NCBI GenBank assembly: GCA_036583965.1 | Contig: JAZBQD010000015.1 | Location: 26,882,310 to 26,946,309, forward strand | Length of the DNA: 64,000 nt | Reading direction: 5' to 3' | From: Prunella strophiata | Lineage: Eukaryota > Chordata > Aves > Passeriformes > Prunellidae | Notes under the pieces: generated by a model | The model's database searches: none | Told to the model about the DNA's origin: nothing | The model's input: only the letters and a program-made list of their open reading frames with translations | Shown here: piece by piece, positions 1-13,955 of the stretch | How positions within the stretch are numbered: the first letter of the stretch is position 1 | Layout: each line of letters starts with the position of its first letter | Program-made: the position numbers and the translations under genes

Positions 1-3000
1 TCAAAGATGTTTGTATTTCTGCAGATTATGTGTTTCTTCTTGCTCAGCCTTATTACTGATACACTTAATTGTGTTGAACTCTACTTCCTCAAAAGGTATG
101 CAGCAGCAGGAATATCCTGGGGCTATTCCAGGATAGCTGTACATGAAGAAAGCTGTCTCAATACCATGCTGAAGAGATATTCCCCTGTTGTCTAGGTCTC
201 TGATGTTTTAAGGAAAGAGGCAGAGTTTTCTTATATGTATCTGGGTCAGTAACTACACTTGTTTTCCCCAATGAGATTTGGTTTTCTAGTCACTTTTCCT
301 CCTGGCACACACTATATTAAAGGCTGCTGTTTTCTTTGAGCAGCAACAGCCTCAGTACTGTGGCCTCTTTACTGCCCTAAGAGGAAAAAGAAGATGGAAG
401 TAATCATGGGCTGATCAAACTGTACTATAACATGGCTCAACAGATGCCAACTCAGTTCTTTAAGCCTGAAAGTGGTTATTCTATCTGTAAGGGGCGACAA
501 AGAAGATAAGAACAGTAAATCCACGATAAAAAAGTTTGCAAATGGAACCTTCTCAATGAAAGAAAATATATCAGATAATGCAATAGACCAAAGAATTCAG
601 ATAGCGACAAAATACTCCTTTAAACTGGAATTTCACAGAATTTCTCATCTTTATCAGTATACACAAAATTCTTTCTTCAGCAAGACAAAGATTCTTCAAA
701 AACATACATCAGGTAGTACCTGTGGACATTACATAGTCTTCAAGCCATGGCAGAAGTCATTAATGCATTTGGAGCTCAATTTCAGGGACCTTTGATGTTG
801 ACAGGATTCTTCATATTGGAATGGGCAAGTTTGGGAATGGGAATTCAGCTTGGAAAGTTAACACCTTGGAAAGGGACAGTATCTGTGCTATTTACAGTAG
901 CTGTTGACATTATCAAGGGTTCCCAATATTCAAAAGTAACTGATCTTTGCCTCAGCTGCCATTATGCTCTGGCTGTTATTGCTGACGTGTGAGAGGTCCC
1001 ACAATACACTGAAAACAAGAAGCTGAAGAAAGCAAAAGTTCTATTTTTTTCCCCTTAATTTCTCCATCCTTGCTTTATCTTTCCAATCCTTCAGTTATCA
1101 AGCACTCTGGCAGCACTCTGCCATCTCCTCGTGGGTGCTGCTGCACATTTTCCCCAAAGCACACCTGCCTGCCACACTAACCACTACTCTCTTTTTCTCC
1201 ACTTACATTTCTTCTGAGTCAAATTTACGGTGTTAGACCAAAGAAATATTAAGGATCATCTTTTCATGCAGAGTCCTTACACAAGATTGTGGTGATTTAT
1301 CTTGTCAAGCTACACAAACCACCAATAAATAAGAATAATGAGAATTTCTTAAAGTTGCTTTATAGGTAAGTAAGTTTTTTTCCAATATTATTTTCTTCAG
1401 GGATAGTAGCCTTCCTTGATTCCTGTAATAGCCTTCCTGTGAAGGCTACAAGAAAGATTGTAGTGAGAAATTGAATGTCTGCTGCTCATTTTGTGAGAGG
1501 AAGCCTGGAGGCATGGCATCTCCAGAAGGTGTGACTGTGGATGGCTGCCTCTCCATGCAGAAACCCACATCTGCACTGCAGCCTACTGCAATACTTTTCC
1601 TGACCATCCTCCTCAGCAGCCCCAAAGTAGGACAGTCTAAGACTCCAAGATTTTATTTCAGAAAAGCTGTACCACCACACATTTACCAGTGCCCAGTGAC
1701 AAGACTGTGTTGGCTACAATGGTTTCCCTCAGCCATTTTTACTCAGCCATTACGTTCATGCAATGAAATCAGAAACCAGCCTATCACCCAGATAACATCC
1801 TGAATCAAGCATCCTGAAGGATCAATCATCCTGTCATCTGCTTGTGCAGAGAAATGTATGCATGGAGGCTGTGTATTTGTCTGTAGGTAGGTACACACAG
1901 TCCTACAGAAATAGCCTTAATCTGAATTTTGTTTATTTAGTGAGACAAGTTTTACAATTAGTTGTGATAGTTGATTTTAATCCTCATATGTTACAATGTT
2001 TATGGAATATGCTAAATATTTAATTATAAGGGCCACTTTTCTACAATCTAACTCCAAGTTACAAGGAAAGAAAGACATTAAGATTAGCTTAGAATTTAGG
2101 AGAGTTATGTATTACATTGTAGCTGAAAATGTGTAGAGGAAACCTTCATCCCATTCTTACAGACAGGTAGGTAAACACTTTTTTTGCATTTATTCCTCTA
2201 GCAACAGTTTTTTACCTGAAACAGAAATTGGATATGGAGATTACTTCTATTTTGCATTAGAAAAATGCCATCATGTCTCTACATTTTCTATTCTCCTCTC
2301 TAATCTGATGTGCTTTTGAATTAAGTACAGAATATATTTATACCTTTTTAAAAACATAAAAAAAAAGGGGACTGGAAAGCAATGGTTATAATGTTCTGAG
2401 GAGTGTATGAAATCCAGAAGATTTCAGTGAATAGGAAAAAGCCACAAAGTTCACTTTCATTTTATGCCATGAGTTCAAGTGTGGTAGTGAGAGGTAGTGA
2501 GGAGGTATACATCTCAAGGTTTACCCCATATATATTGGAAATTATATACTCAACATATTTTATGAGACACATTATGTCTTATTAAGGGGCACCAGAAATG
2601 CACACAAAATGTAGTACCTACCTACTGTTTAATGCAGCTGCTACCATAATCCCTTATATTTCAGAATAAAAATTGCTTAGATTAAATCTATCCTTCAAAA
2701 AGCCTTTGAATGATATAAACAGGAGCATTATCAAAATTATTCAGTTTTTTTTGTTTGTTAGGGTTATTTCAGGTGCTAATTAGCTAAGGTATTAATGAAG
2801 TATCCATGTATACAGTACTGGTACCTATATCTGTATAATATATATGCCTATATATGTAATTTATAGCATATGTATGTAATATTGAGATATTTCCTACATT
2901 TCGATCTTAAAATTGAAGACAGTTTTGAAACAGAAAACATTGCAACATCCACCCTTATAATTACAGTATGAATTCTGATCATGTTTCATTGGGGTTTTTT

Positions 3001-4080
3001 TGCCTCTGGACAAATCACAGATTTTCCTTGGGGTCAGCAGGGGTGAAACCAAGGTTCTCTTCCAAAAAGCATTCTTAGAAGTACCCTGTGCCATTTTAAT
3101 GAATTGCTGTATCCTTGCAACAAAAAACCCCTTGAAACTCATCTACCCCACAATTTTTTTATTGTACACTATACCCAGGCTTGGACAGGAGAGATTGCAA
3201 GAATACAGCTGGTTATAGAAAGAGCTCCTGGTTTACATAATAATGGTGACAGTAATTAATACATTAAAAAGAGCTAGATTAATCATAATTTGCCTGTATA
3301 TAAATAATTTTCTTCTATTGCTGCTATGGGAACAAAATTGATAATTTATTTTGTTGAATGTGATGCAGATGATTGATTTCTGTTGTAGAGATTTTAGCAG
3401 GGATATGTCCTGCTAAACTTTCTACATTCAGCACATCCATTTCTTTTGAGCAAGACAAACTGAAGGACAGCTACACTGATTAATCTACAAGGACTAGAAG
3501 CTGAGGTCAGTGATATAGCTGTATATATCCCTCTGAACCCTAACAATGCTCCTGTCCAAATGAAGTCCAAACTTATCTGGTTTTGAATTCGATATTCTGC
3601 CCCTCCTGCCCTCTCCCCAAAAACACAGTGTGTATATGGCATTTTTCCTAGAAGAATGTCTTTTTTTCACAGCTTCTGACATGCTCCTCTATTCATAACT
3701 CATCCTTTTACTAGATTTTCTTAGAGCAGCAAATACCTCATGACCTGACCCACAGCACATTTTCACTTGCCTCAGTCACCTGTTCCATAAGCCTCCAGAG
3801 GAGGCAATATTGATACTGAAATTCCCCCATCTGATGCCACAGCAATTTAAAAAGTCAAAGAGGTTCTTGACTGGAAAGTCATGCATTTAGAAGCCAGTGA
3901 ATTTTCAGGGCTGGAGTGTTGTAAAGGCACAGCAGAGACACATGCAAGCTTCTCTTTTCCCCTGCTAGCAAACTAGTTAATTCTGAAAGTTGTGATATAT
4001 CAAAATAAAATAACTGCCCTTAAAGTTCTGCTATCACAGGCTTCTTAATGCAAACCACACAAAAAAGTCCACCAGGGGAA
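1..4080. other. Unique non-coding AT-rich sequence
   Basis: No gene, RNA gene or recognisable transposon was found here. Open frames at 472-795 (107 codons) and 1471-1803 (110 codons) have no recognisable domain, signal peptide or codon bias and are taken as chance. Acceptor-like pyrimidine-AG sites at about 1400, 2201 and 3671 are not followed by a convincing donor within an open frame. Short A/T-rich stretches occur near 2820-2890. Confidence 0.6.
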
Positions 4081-4089
4081 AGCATGTCA

Positions 4090-4235
4090 GCCTCATCAAA
4101 TCAAAGGTCACAGCTAGCCACTCATTAAGCCCTGAATAAGGATGCTCTTCTGAACTAAACTTATATTTAATCTTTGTTTCTTTGTTGATGTCATCAAGAA
4201 ATCACTTTCTGAGGGTTTCCATAGTAACAAGTGAG
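4090..4235. promoter_or_regulatory. Candidate conserved regulatory patch with an RFX-type X-box
   Basis: The patch contains a nuclear-receptor half site (AAAGGTCA), a homeodomain-type CATTAAG, and at 4215-4228 the sequence GTTTCCATAGTAAC. The last closely matches the two-half-site RFX X-box (consensus GTTNCCATGGNAAC). The motif matches are read directly; regulatory function is inferred. A poly-T run of 18 follows at 4237-4254. Confidence 0.3.
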
Positions 4236-4254
4236 CTTTTTTTTTTTTTTTTTT

Positions 4255-7200
4255 GCCCCTTCATTTTAAAGCTCTTTCATGCACCTAATACAGAGGAACA
4301 GTAGGATAATTGGCATGGAATACTGTTCCTGTTTTCCTGGTATAATTCAAGCAAAGCAGGGTAAAGTAAAACATGGTTTTCTATAAAACTGGAGATTTAT
4401 TTTCCCTCCTCTGTAAGAATATTAAAAAAACTATAATTTACTTACATCTTTGGTTTCTGCGTTTGCTCTTGTACATAGTCATTGTGAAGAAATTCCACTT
4501 TCTAAGAAATAATTGCCTTGATCACAGACAAAAGAGATCGTGCTCCTGCTTTGCAGTGAGACAGTTGCTCACTGACAGAAGGTAACCAGCAATCTCTCGG
4601 AGAAAGGCAGGGTAATACCATTCTCCTAAAATCCAGGGGAGCTGCTACTGGCTCCAGCTATTTTCTCTATTACTAGGCTCAGAGACAAAACATATTTATT
4701 TTCATGCTTTTTTTTCAAATGTGTTTGATACCAGCTAATAAAAATCCAGAGCACAGATAGAATCATGAAATCAGGCAAAGTGGGGTGATATGCTATGCAA
4801 TGATCTGAAATCAAGGTTCCTTAAAAAAGCCCTGACATAACCAAAATTGTATAAATGACCTCATAAACTAACAAAAACTAACTTTCCATTGAGAGGTCTT
4901 AGAATATGCATATGAGCATATTAAAATATCTTGAGTTACATTTTCAAATTTCAATTACATTTTCAAATTACTATTAAAAGAAAATAAACACATGTTGATC
5001 AATTAAATCCTGACTAGCTGTTTGAGCTCATGAATAGATTATTCCATAAATATATGATTTATATATTATTCATATATAAAATGAAATTGATTTTTTCATG
5101 CCTATGTTTACTTCTGCATCACCTTTCAATGATTTAATTTGGGGAAAGCTATTTAAATAACATTTTGCTGATGGCTCATTTTTATAGCTACTTCACTGCT
5201 CTCTAGTATTTTGAATCCAAGGTCATGGGGATAAAGTGACAACATTTTATGATCATCCACTTATATGTATATCACCATTTCAAAGAATCCAGACATCTTT
5301 CCAAAGGGAACAGGGGAAGAGGGAGGACAATTTTTGCCATGTTGAGGAGATGGGAGCTGGTATTTGCCATGCTGGGACTGTGAGAGTCAAGAAGATGCCA
5401 GTGGCAATAATGGAATTGAAAAGAAGTAGAAAATCCAGGCCATTCAGCAATAAGTCTGCCTTCTATAAAATTGTGTGAAAATACTTTTCAAGTTTTAAGA
5501 AATTCATATATTGAGCTGCCTGCCATCTTAAACCCAGATACCACAAACACATAACTGTCAAAGGAAAAAAATAAGTAGAATGACTGAAATGTCTTGAAAA
5601 CTGGTAATAGTACCCTTGCTCCTGCTTAAAATACATATTTAGACAGCAGCTTTCTAAACTACTCAAGGAAATAAAAAAATAATATCTTTGGCTTACACAA
5701 AAAAAAAAAAAAAAGTCTGGTGTTCATGGATCATTCATGTTTCAGTCAAAGAGGAGCAATTTGGTAGCATTCATGTAAAACATTGACCTACAGTTACTTT
5801 CCTAACAAAAAACAAGTAAAAGAAATTAAAAGAAATGTCTCTCTCAATCTGTCTGTCCTAAATTTATATTTTTTCACCAATTTTTCACCTCTCAGATATA
5901 TCAGAAATATTTTTATATCTCCAGCATAACCATGTTTAGCTTTGCGTACCATTTAATTCTTCTTTCAGTTGTTCAGTAGTCACAAATCCTCATATTGACA
6001 CACCTCTAGTTACTGAAGTGAAATCTTTACTTTATATTGCTCTATTAATCTAATTTCCTGCTTCTGTCAAAATCTGACCACATACCTTTCCATTTGCTTT
6101 GGATTTGTATCAGCAAAGTTGAGGATAAAGTGTAGCCTGAAGAAAGTAAAAGTAATGGATAATTTTTTTAGATTTCTTTAGTATTTCATCTACAGTTTTC
6201 TCAAAATACCACACTTGAGATTACACCATATCTATTGTTGATGTCAGCAGAAAGGTGGGAGATTGCAAAACAAATCAAAAGTGACAGGAAGGAAAAAATT
6301 AGGGTAATTGCTAAGCATAGCAGCAGACAAAATGTCTGTACCATATAGAAAGACCCTGGAGGCTTTATATTCAAATAACATTATGTAGTTAATATCCATT
6401 GGAGACAATATTTTTACACCAATTTATATGAACTGAGGATAATTCCACAGTTTCCCTGCTCTATTTTCCCTCTGAGTAAATTTGCAGCCAAATCAGATTT
6501 GTGATCTGACTTAGACTACAGAGATCTGTGGTCTCCCTTTAAATTTACTGCTTTATCTAGCAATCTTTTCTTTTCCTGCTCTCTTCCTTCTTCTACCTGA
6601 AGGCTCCCAACCATATTATTCAGTTCAATTTTTCCTATTTTCATTGATTTGGCAAGATGTCTTCAATTTTTTTTCCTCAGCCTATATTAGATTGTAATTA
6701 AAAAGCCCAGTTCTTTTCCTTGTCATTAAAGTCTATTTTTTTCCCCAATTTTTATCCCGTGTTTAACCTAGCCATATATTACTAACTGTCAATGTTGTAC
6801 TGTGTACAGCACCTACAACAACTTGCATATTTTTTTCCACTGGTCTTTCATGCATTATTCTATTACAACATGTATTTATATGGAAATATTTTGGCAACGG
6901 TATAACATAAAAAATTAAACTAAATGGAAATTTCATGGGGTAGGAATTAATTTATTTTAAATCAATGATCCCTGAGAGCACAACCTTTATTGGTTTTTCT
7001 TTGTGTTAATTGAAACTCTGATTCTTCAGTGCAGTGAGAGACATTTGCTAAAAATAACATAAATACAATCATTGTAAGTCTCTTCATGAGAAAATATTGC
7101 AAAAAAACCCACACCTTGAATGTGCTGGCTAGCTTGGAGTGGGCACAGCATCCTCCTGGTTTTCTGTATTACTGTTTTCTGTTAGGAGAGTTTAAAATTC

Positions 7201-10200
7201 ACTTTCACAGTGCTACACCTTGAAAAAACTCAGAATCTGGCATATGGCTGGTTAAATGTAGCCAACTTAGTGAGGTGGGAAGAAATGAAGGGAACATATG
7301 AGCAATAAAAAAATCACCTGGTCACTTTAAACTTACTGCTTTTCTACAAGGATGCATCTTACATGATTGAAACAGTTTAAAATGCTGCAGATCCTATAAC
7401 ACCTCTTGCCTTTCTGTCCTCCCCACCCTATAGGTCCCAAAAATAAGGTCCCAATATTTTCTTTGAATACTGCAATAAATTTCTTAAACTTTCCTTTTTT
7501 TAAGAAGAAGAAAATAAACAAAAATGCATGTATTTTAAAAATATAACTGCTGACATAATTTTCACATATTACTCATCAATAAACACTTTGCCTGGGTGGT
7601 ATGCTCGATTTTATTTTTAATGAACAGATCTTAGGCAGAAAAGGAAGGTAGAGGAAGCTTAAAGTCTGTTCTCTCTTTCATTGTCTAATTTAATGCACCC
7701 AAAGAGTCTCAGATAATAATCTTTTATAATTTCCACTGCAGTTTTTTTATGATGTCATTTAAGAAAATATTACATTTATGAATATGGGTTAGTTTTTTCT
7801 TTGAATAAAGGGTATGTGTAAGCATCAATGTTTAACCTCCTCCAGGTAGTAACATGTCTTTGATAAAATAATTGATGTATTAAAATCATGTATGCACACC
7901 TTTTACTGATAAATATTTATACAGATATCTGAAAATATTGTTTTATTACATGTTGTAATATTAGATAAATAAAATTCACTTTTGCAAAAAATGTCACGTA
8001 GCTAATAGATATTTTTATATAAGATATTTTATATAAGATATATTTATATCTTATCATAAATATCTTTATAAGATATTCTTTTTATGACGTAATGAGGACA
8101 GAGCTTAAAATATTGGCCAAATCAACCCTGCCTAACTCTGGTAAAATGCTGCAGAAACAGTGGCAAGTTGGATGAGAAAGAGTAAAATTTGTACATCTCA
8201 TGCCTACAACTGTAAGTTAAAATCAAGGAGTTATAAAAATGTTTTTCAGGACACAACAAAGCTGTCTAGCATTCCTGAAACATATCAGAAATAAAGACCA
8301 TTGACAGTGCCAAAGAAGGAAAAGGTTTATTAATAGGTTAGCTGTAGATTAAAGGGATCAATTCCACTGCCTAAACATTCATGTCTAGCACTACTTTGAT
8401 GATTTATGTCATCTGAGACATTCTCACAGTGCCAGAAAATATGGCACAGCACCTGTGGGAAACCTATAACCTTCTGGAGCACCCTGCTGAAGCCAAGACT
8501 GTCTTATGTGGCTCTAGGCAAATATCTAGGCAAGTAAACCCTGCCCAAATCTTTATATTCAAACCTCTTTCTGGTGACTGCCATTATTCTCTAGCATTTT
8601 TATATTTAGGGTCATTGTTTCTAAGTGTTCCCAGCTTTAACTCTCAGGTCTTGACCCTGTAAGACTGTGATTGACTGCAGGAGGAATTATATGGAGAGAG
8701 AAAATGATGTGTGACTGAATTTGTAAATATGCTCAAAGAGGCCACTATTTGTTAGTACATAATCACAGCTGTGTGTATTAAGAAATTGTTTGGATAAAAG
8801 AAAAACAACTTATCATAACACTTTTAAATCAGCAATCCTTCTCTTTACTAAAGACAAAATGCTGTTAAAGCCTTTCATAAGTCTTCCATTATTTCTGTTG
8901 CTTTTTACTCTGCTCCAATGTTTGTATCCAGAAGAACATACAGTTTGCAAGATTTCATGAAGACCTCATGTATTTATCAAATGCTGTATTAGAATAAAAT
9001 TTGCTACATTCACAGCATTTGCATCATCCAGTAATTTAGGAAAAAAATCAGAAGAATTTTTTTTCTGGAGCTGTTTGATTTTAAGAAAACTTTGGCTGCT
9101 TCTTTTCTCTATTATCTTCCACATTTTTGCTGACCCGTTTTACTTTTCTTCAGCACTATCAGACAGTAATGACACTTCAACACAAAAGATTCTTTTTTAG
9201 ATAGCAGGAGAAAGCCCCTATGGTATTGGTCCTACTTTCACCATGGGTAATTTTTTCTTATTCAATGAAGCTTTTTCACTAGAGTTTCATTTGTCTCATT
9301 GTTATAGTTGCATTTATCTTTAGTCTTTAAGGAATTCGCTGTCAAGCTTCCCTCATTAGATTGTGCTCTTTTTATCAGATGTCACTATAAGAATTTAACA
9401 ATATGATCACAGAGGTATTAAACAAAGCCTGACACCTTCTTTCTCAGGTAGGAGCTCAAACTGGCTGTTCCTCATGGCCCTTGCCCAGTTCCCAGCATGT
9501 TCTCATTCCTCCAACAAGAAAACTAGAAATACATTTGGGTATTTTTCTGTGACTCATAATTTCCCAAGGTTTAATGTCACTTCCTACAAATATAACATTG
9601 GAATCAACATGTGCTTGTCTAAAAGGAAAATTGTTATCTATTATTAAAGAGAGGAGTTTCAAAACATGAAAAAGGTTCAGAGGGAAAAAAACCTAAATCA
9701 GCTAAGTAGAGTTACTTTATAACATGTAACTTTATGTCCTTGAACAAAAATTTGATGGGAAAAAGCCATGAATAAGCCATTTTCTCTGTCTAGATGTTAA
9801 TAGAGTCATGGAAATATACTGTAACAGAGGTTTATATTAGTTTTTTGGAAACCAAGTTTGTTAAAGGTAAGCATAAGAAGTCTTGCTAAAGGACTTATAA
9901 CAGATTAGGTATCTCAGAGGAACATCCACAGGAGATGGATGAGATGACAACTCATAGTTTTTTCCAAGCCGTATTTGTGATCACATATGCCCAGATTAAA
10001 TACCAAGTGTCATAAGATTCAGCACTGGCCAAGATTTGGCCCATGTTAGTCCTTCAGCCTCCCTAATTTTAACAGAATATGTCAGGCAGGGGGAGACTGG
10101 TATGTCATGGGGTGCTTAACACCAGCAAATGTGAAGCATGTAATGTCTTGTACCTACTTTTAAGGAATCCTGAAAAATGAACCTGTAGTCTTAATGGTGG

Positions 10201-10392
10201 AGCAGTTTTTTCAGCTGGGAATGAATGAGATCACCAGTGGTTGAACCCTGCTCTGTGTAGGGAATGAAAAGATAGAAACTTCCACAAATACTGAAGGGTT
10301 TGATTTGCAGCCTTGGAAGAAGCTTGGATTGATGTAAAAATAAAACTACACAGGCATTAAGCAGAAAAATCATAAATTTAAGTTTCTATAGT
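4255..10392. other. Unique non-coding sequence with simple AT-rich repeats
   Basis: No gene is supported. A 16-base poly-A lies at 5699-5714. An AT-rich zone at 8007-8080 holds tandem and inverted copies of a TATAAGATAT-like unit. Open frames here are all under 85 codons and unrecognised. No LTR or CR1 signature was recognised. Confidence 0.55.
8033..8054. repeat. Perfect 10-bp inverted repeat with a 2-base spacer
   Basis: The arm ATAAGATATA at 8033-8042 is mirrored by TATATCTTAT at 8045-8054. Neighbouring near-copies of the same arm lie at about 8017-8030 and 8066-8076, so the stretch is a small cluster of related AT-rich units. It is probably simple-sequence decay; cruciform potential is inference only. 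Confidence 0.75.
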
Positions 10393-10775
10393 TGTAGGTA
10401 AGAATATGCCTTAAGTAAGAAACTGTATTGACAAGATAATGAAGAGTTTTATAGAGTAGTAATGTAATTGTATAGAGTAAGCTTAGAGTTTAGATGTTAT
10501 AATAGAAGGACATGTGTGTATGTGTAATAGTAGCTCATTGCATAAAACTATACAGAGTGCAGCAGAATTAAGTAAAGGTGATAGATTAGAAAAACAAAAC
10601 AAGCTTTGTGGCAAATTTCCATTGGATTATAATGTTACATATTGCCTTGTAAGTACCTTGAGCTATGGCTGACTTCTAGCTCCTCTAAAATCCCACAGCC
10701 TTTGAAGCTGATGTTTATCTGAGTAATAAAGTGTTTTTAGCCCGACAGCCGTCCCATCCCTTCATTAAGGTGTCA
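10393..10775 (+). mobile_element. Probable solo LTR of an endogenous retrovirus
   Basis: The segment begins TGTAGG and ends GTGTCA, giving the TG...CA ends of an LTR. An AATAAA signal at 10725-10730 lies about 45 bases from the 3' end and is followed by a CpG-containing stretch, as in the R-U5 part of LTRs. The flanks are ATAGT before and ATACT after, a 5-base duplication with one mismatch, which would fit an ERVL-type insertion. The 3' end resembles songbird LTRs from memory; the 5' boundary is less certain. No internal retroviral sequence is attached, so it is best read as a solo LTR made by LTR-LTR recombination. Confidence 0.5.
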
Positions 10776-13265
10776 ATACTCTGTACCTTTTGAGCTACAG
10801 ACTCTGGTCTGATAACCCAGGCTACAGATACACATTATGAACATCTTTCAGAATTACAATGTGTCCTCAAATACATTTGAGTAACTTCCACAAATTCAGA
10901 GCAGTTACAATGCTTCTATATGCTGTAAGCCTGAACATCCACTTTACAATTCAGGATGATGGTTTTGCACCAAGAGCTGCCCCACAGCATTCTCACCAGT
11001 TCCAAAGATTGCCAGGGGCTCTAGAGCTTGATACTTTCACAGCTTTAACCCACTCCTTATTGTCCACATTGTCCTTATATAACCCTTAAGTGAAACTTGG
11101 CCAATTCTACTATTTCCTCTATTCCAAAAGCAAGTAATACAGTTATGAATGCCTGATAGTTCTTCCTTTTCTCAAAAAAGTACTGTACACAGAAAGTACA
11201 GGTCCCTTTAGACTGGTAACAATAGCATTAAGCTTTCTGTTCCTTCATCTGAGGAATATTTAGCTGTTATTTTAAACCAGGTACAATAAGATATTCCGCT
11301 ATGAAACGTCTGAAAAAATCAATTAAACTTCAGGCTCAGAGTTAGATATTCTATAAGGTAGTTTCTACAGTGGAAAAACATCTTCCCTTCTGCTTTGCAA
11401 GTGGAAAAGATGGTAAATCAATCTCAGATGAATAGTGTTCTAACTCGTTTCACTTTCTTTACAAGTGTGCTCCTCCCATCTTAGAGTAGTTTCTTTCCTA
11501 ATCCATTTCAGTTCTTGACAGTTTGTTCTTGGCCAGTTTCCTTTTGGTTTTGAGCAATTTTAATGATTTGTTTTGTTTTTTCCAAGTCCAAGCATCTCTT
11601 CATCTTAGCTTTAATTTTATTTTATGCACGTTATTTTTATTTCGTCCATTTTAACTAGCCCTGACAAGTTTTAATTTGTTCTTCTAAACGCTTTGCTTGC
11701 TAGTTTGGCTGGGACTTTCATTATCTTGTATTTGATCTTGATGAGGTTTCCACCATCCAGTAACAATACTTAGTTACTTTGAAATTATTTCTAAACCTTT
11801 GTTTAACAATTGACATGGTCTTAAGTGGTGGTCTGCTTCAAATTTCACAGATTATGGACTAAGCACACGTCCTTTCCCTTAAAAAGAGTTAAGTTTATAT
11901 TCCAAATTTTTGTCCAAATAAAACAGATTCCACACAAAACTATATTGTCTTTAGAATTTAGATTATTATAGTAAAGAATGCAAATGATGTATAAAGAAGT
12001 GATGTCATTTTTTTCTGATCATTAAACTATGTCTTAGCAATTCAATTTATGAGAATAATACTATTAAAAATTTCTTATATTTTACCTCACAGTGATCCTT
12101 TAAGTGATCATAATCTTTAATATATTACAGCAACATGCCAAAGTTAGAGTTCACAGAATTTCCTAAGTAGAGGACAAGCATAGCCCTGTAGTTGGAATAA
12201 TATTAATTAAATATAAAATTTTAGAAAAATGTCTATTGGATATAAGAGAAAAATTTTAACGATTAATTGGCAATTATCAATTGACAATTATCAGTTGACA
12301 ATTAAAAATGTTATCAGTTTAATTACGAGCACACTTAGAATTTAAGTAGGTTTTTGAAACAATCCTAATGTGTCTAGAATTAGCATTTCAAAATGTAATA
12401 CTTTTTATTCACTTGGTAATTTTAAAATTTTTTGTAAAAAACTGTCAGAAAGAAACTAAATGTTAGAATTTTTTCTTCCTTGTTAAATCTGAAATAAGTC
12501 ATGGTGCCTCTAACAGGGACCAGTTTCTATCATCTCAGAATACTGCAAATATGGAACAGTAGACAAACACCAGATGTGGGGCCAAAGCAGCTGTATTCAA
12601 TTAAAAAAAAAAAAAAAATTAGGCTTTTGACAGACTAACAAGTGCTTAATTGTGTATCAAGCACTTAATTGTGGATTTAATGCAAAACATTCATACATAT
12701 AATTTCTAGAGAAATAAGGTGCTGAATATTGGTTAGTTTTCATGAGAAATTTAAGAAAGTTCTGACTATCAATCTATCTTGATTCTGCTTAAGTGAAAAA
12801 ATCATTCCACCTCAAAATAAAAAGTGGTTTTTAATGGAATTACACCCACAGTGTCATATTCTCCAAACAGATGATATCTGTTTCAATTTGATTGGAGTGT
12901 GATGCAGTGAAATGCTGCCCTCTTTTCCTTTTCACTCTGGTTTTAGTTATTGCACTGATGAAACACTTCACCATACTAAATTCAATGGGACAAACTTTCA
13001 GAACAGAATTCACTCTTGAATAACCCAAGAATATTTCAGAAACATACCTCAAATTCATGTCCTTTGATCCTGTTCAAGCACTAAGTACTTGAATACTTCA
13101 AACAGGTTTTTCAGGAATAACAATTTGAAGAAACCATTTGCTACCATCACCATTGCACTATGACATCCTATTTTAAAGTTTTTATATGTTCATTGAAACG
13201 GATTTAACTCACATTCAAAATGCATTTTCAGTTCTTCAGTGCAGTGAATGTTGTCTCCCTCTGTG
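10776..13265. other. Unique non-coding sequence
   Basis: No gene was recognised. The stretch contains a short 14-bp tandem repeat (12265-12304), a 16-base poly-A at 12603-12618 and an octamer ATGCAAAT near 11979. Open frames are under 80 codons. Confidence 0.55.
12265..12304. repeat. 14-bp tandem repeat, about 2.9 copies
   Basis: The unit AATTGACAATTATC recurs at 12265-12278 (one G variant), 12279-12292 and 12293-12304 (partial, one change). The junctions create the palindrome CAATTATCAATTG-like sequences, so the array is also dyad-rich. Confidence 0.85.
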
Positions 13266-13447
13266 TCCGAAACAGAACAGGGAGAGCTTGAAAAAGAGCC
13301 TCTTGTGAATAAATGAGGCCCTTAAAATGTCAATTTAGGGCTCACAGCAATGCAAACTGATGATGCTTTATGGCACAGCCAACAAACAGTTGCTGCTTCA
13401 ACCTTTCATTTCAGACTAATGTTTTTTTTACAGCAATCAAGAGAAAG
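13266..13447. promoter_or_regulatory. Candidate conserved non-coding patch
   Basis: This sequence is less AT-biased than its surroundings. It contains two ATTTAGGGCTC/AGGCCCTTAAAAT-like blocks, a CAGCAATGCAAAC element and a TGATGATGC element. These features, and two clean acceptor-like sites (ending near 13413 and 13432), make it look constrained. Conservation cannot be tested here; this is inference from composition and motif density. Confidence 0.2.
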
Positions 13448-13955
13448 ATGAAAATGGTTCTGCTTTCTTTTCTCGTTGTATGGCATCTTTCTCTGTGTGG
13501 GGGACTCAGGACAATTTTAGTCATAATCAATCAGTACAATCACTGGCTTGAGAGGGTGAATAAGGCCTTTAAAAGAGATGAGAAGAAGATTGATTTTTGG
13601 AGTGATGGAAAGAGCTGTATTGTAGCAATTCACCACCAAACCATGCTAAAGGATGCACTTTGGAACACATAAGACAACATCCTTTGTATTACAGGGAATT
13701 GCAAAATACCAGAATGACTCCAACTCCACAACAACTCAAACATTTTGTTGTGTTTTTTTTAAGGGTTCATGTGCATATGTCTGTGTGGGGTAGCAATGTG
13801 GGAAAAGGGCTAAGAAGGAGTTGTTAAATTAAAATTATTAATGCATCTTATTTAATATCTTCATTAGATTGGTAGATGACAGCAGAGGAGACACTTTTTT
13901 CATACTCTGAATTAAACTGCCTGTCTTTGGAAGGATTATGTACATTTTGATTGTG

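Noticed and set aside
472..992. Two overlapping plus-strand open frames (107 and 81 codons)
   Set aside because: They are in different frames, overlap, and show no domain or codon bias.
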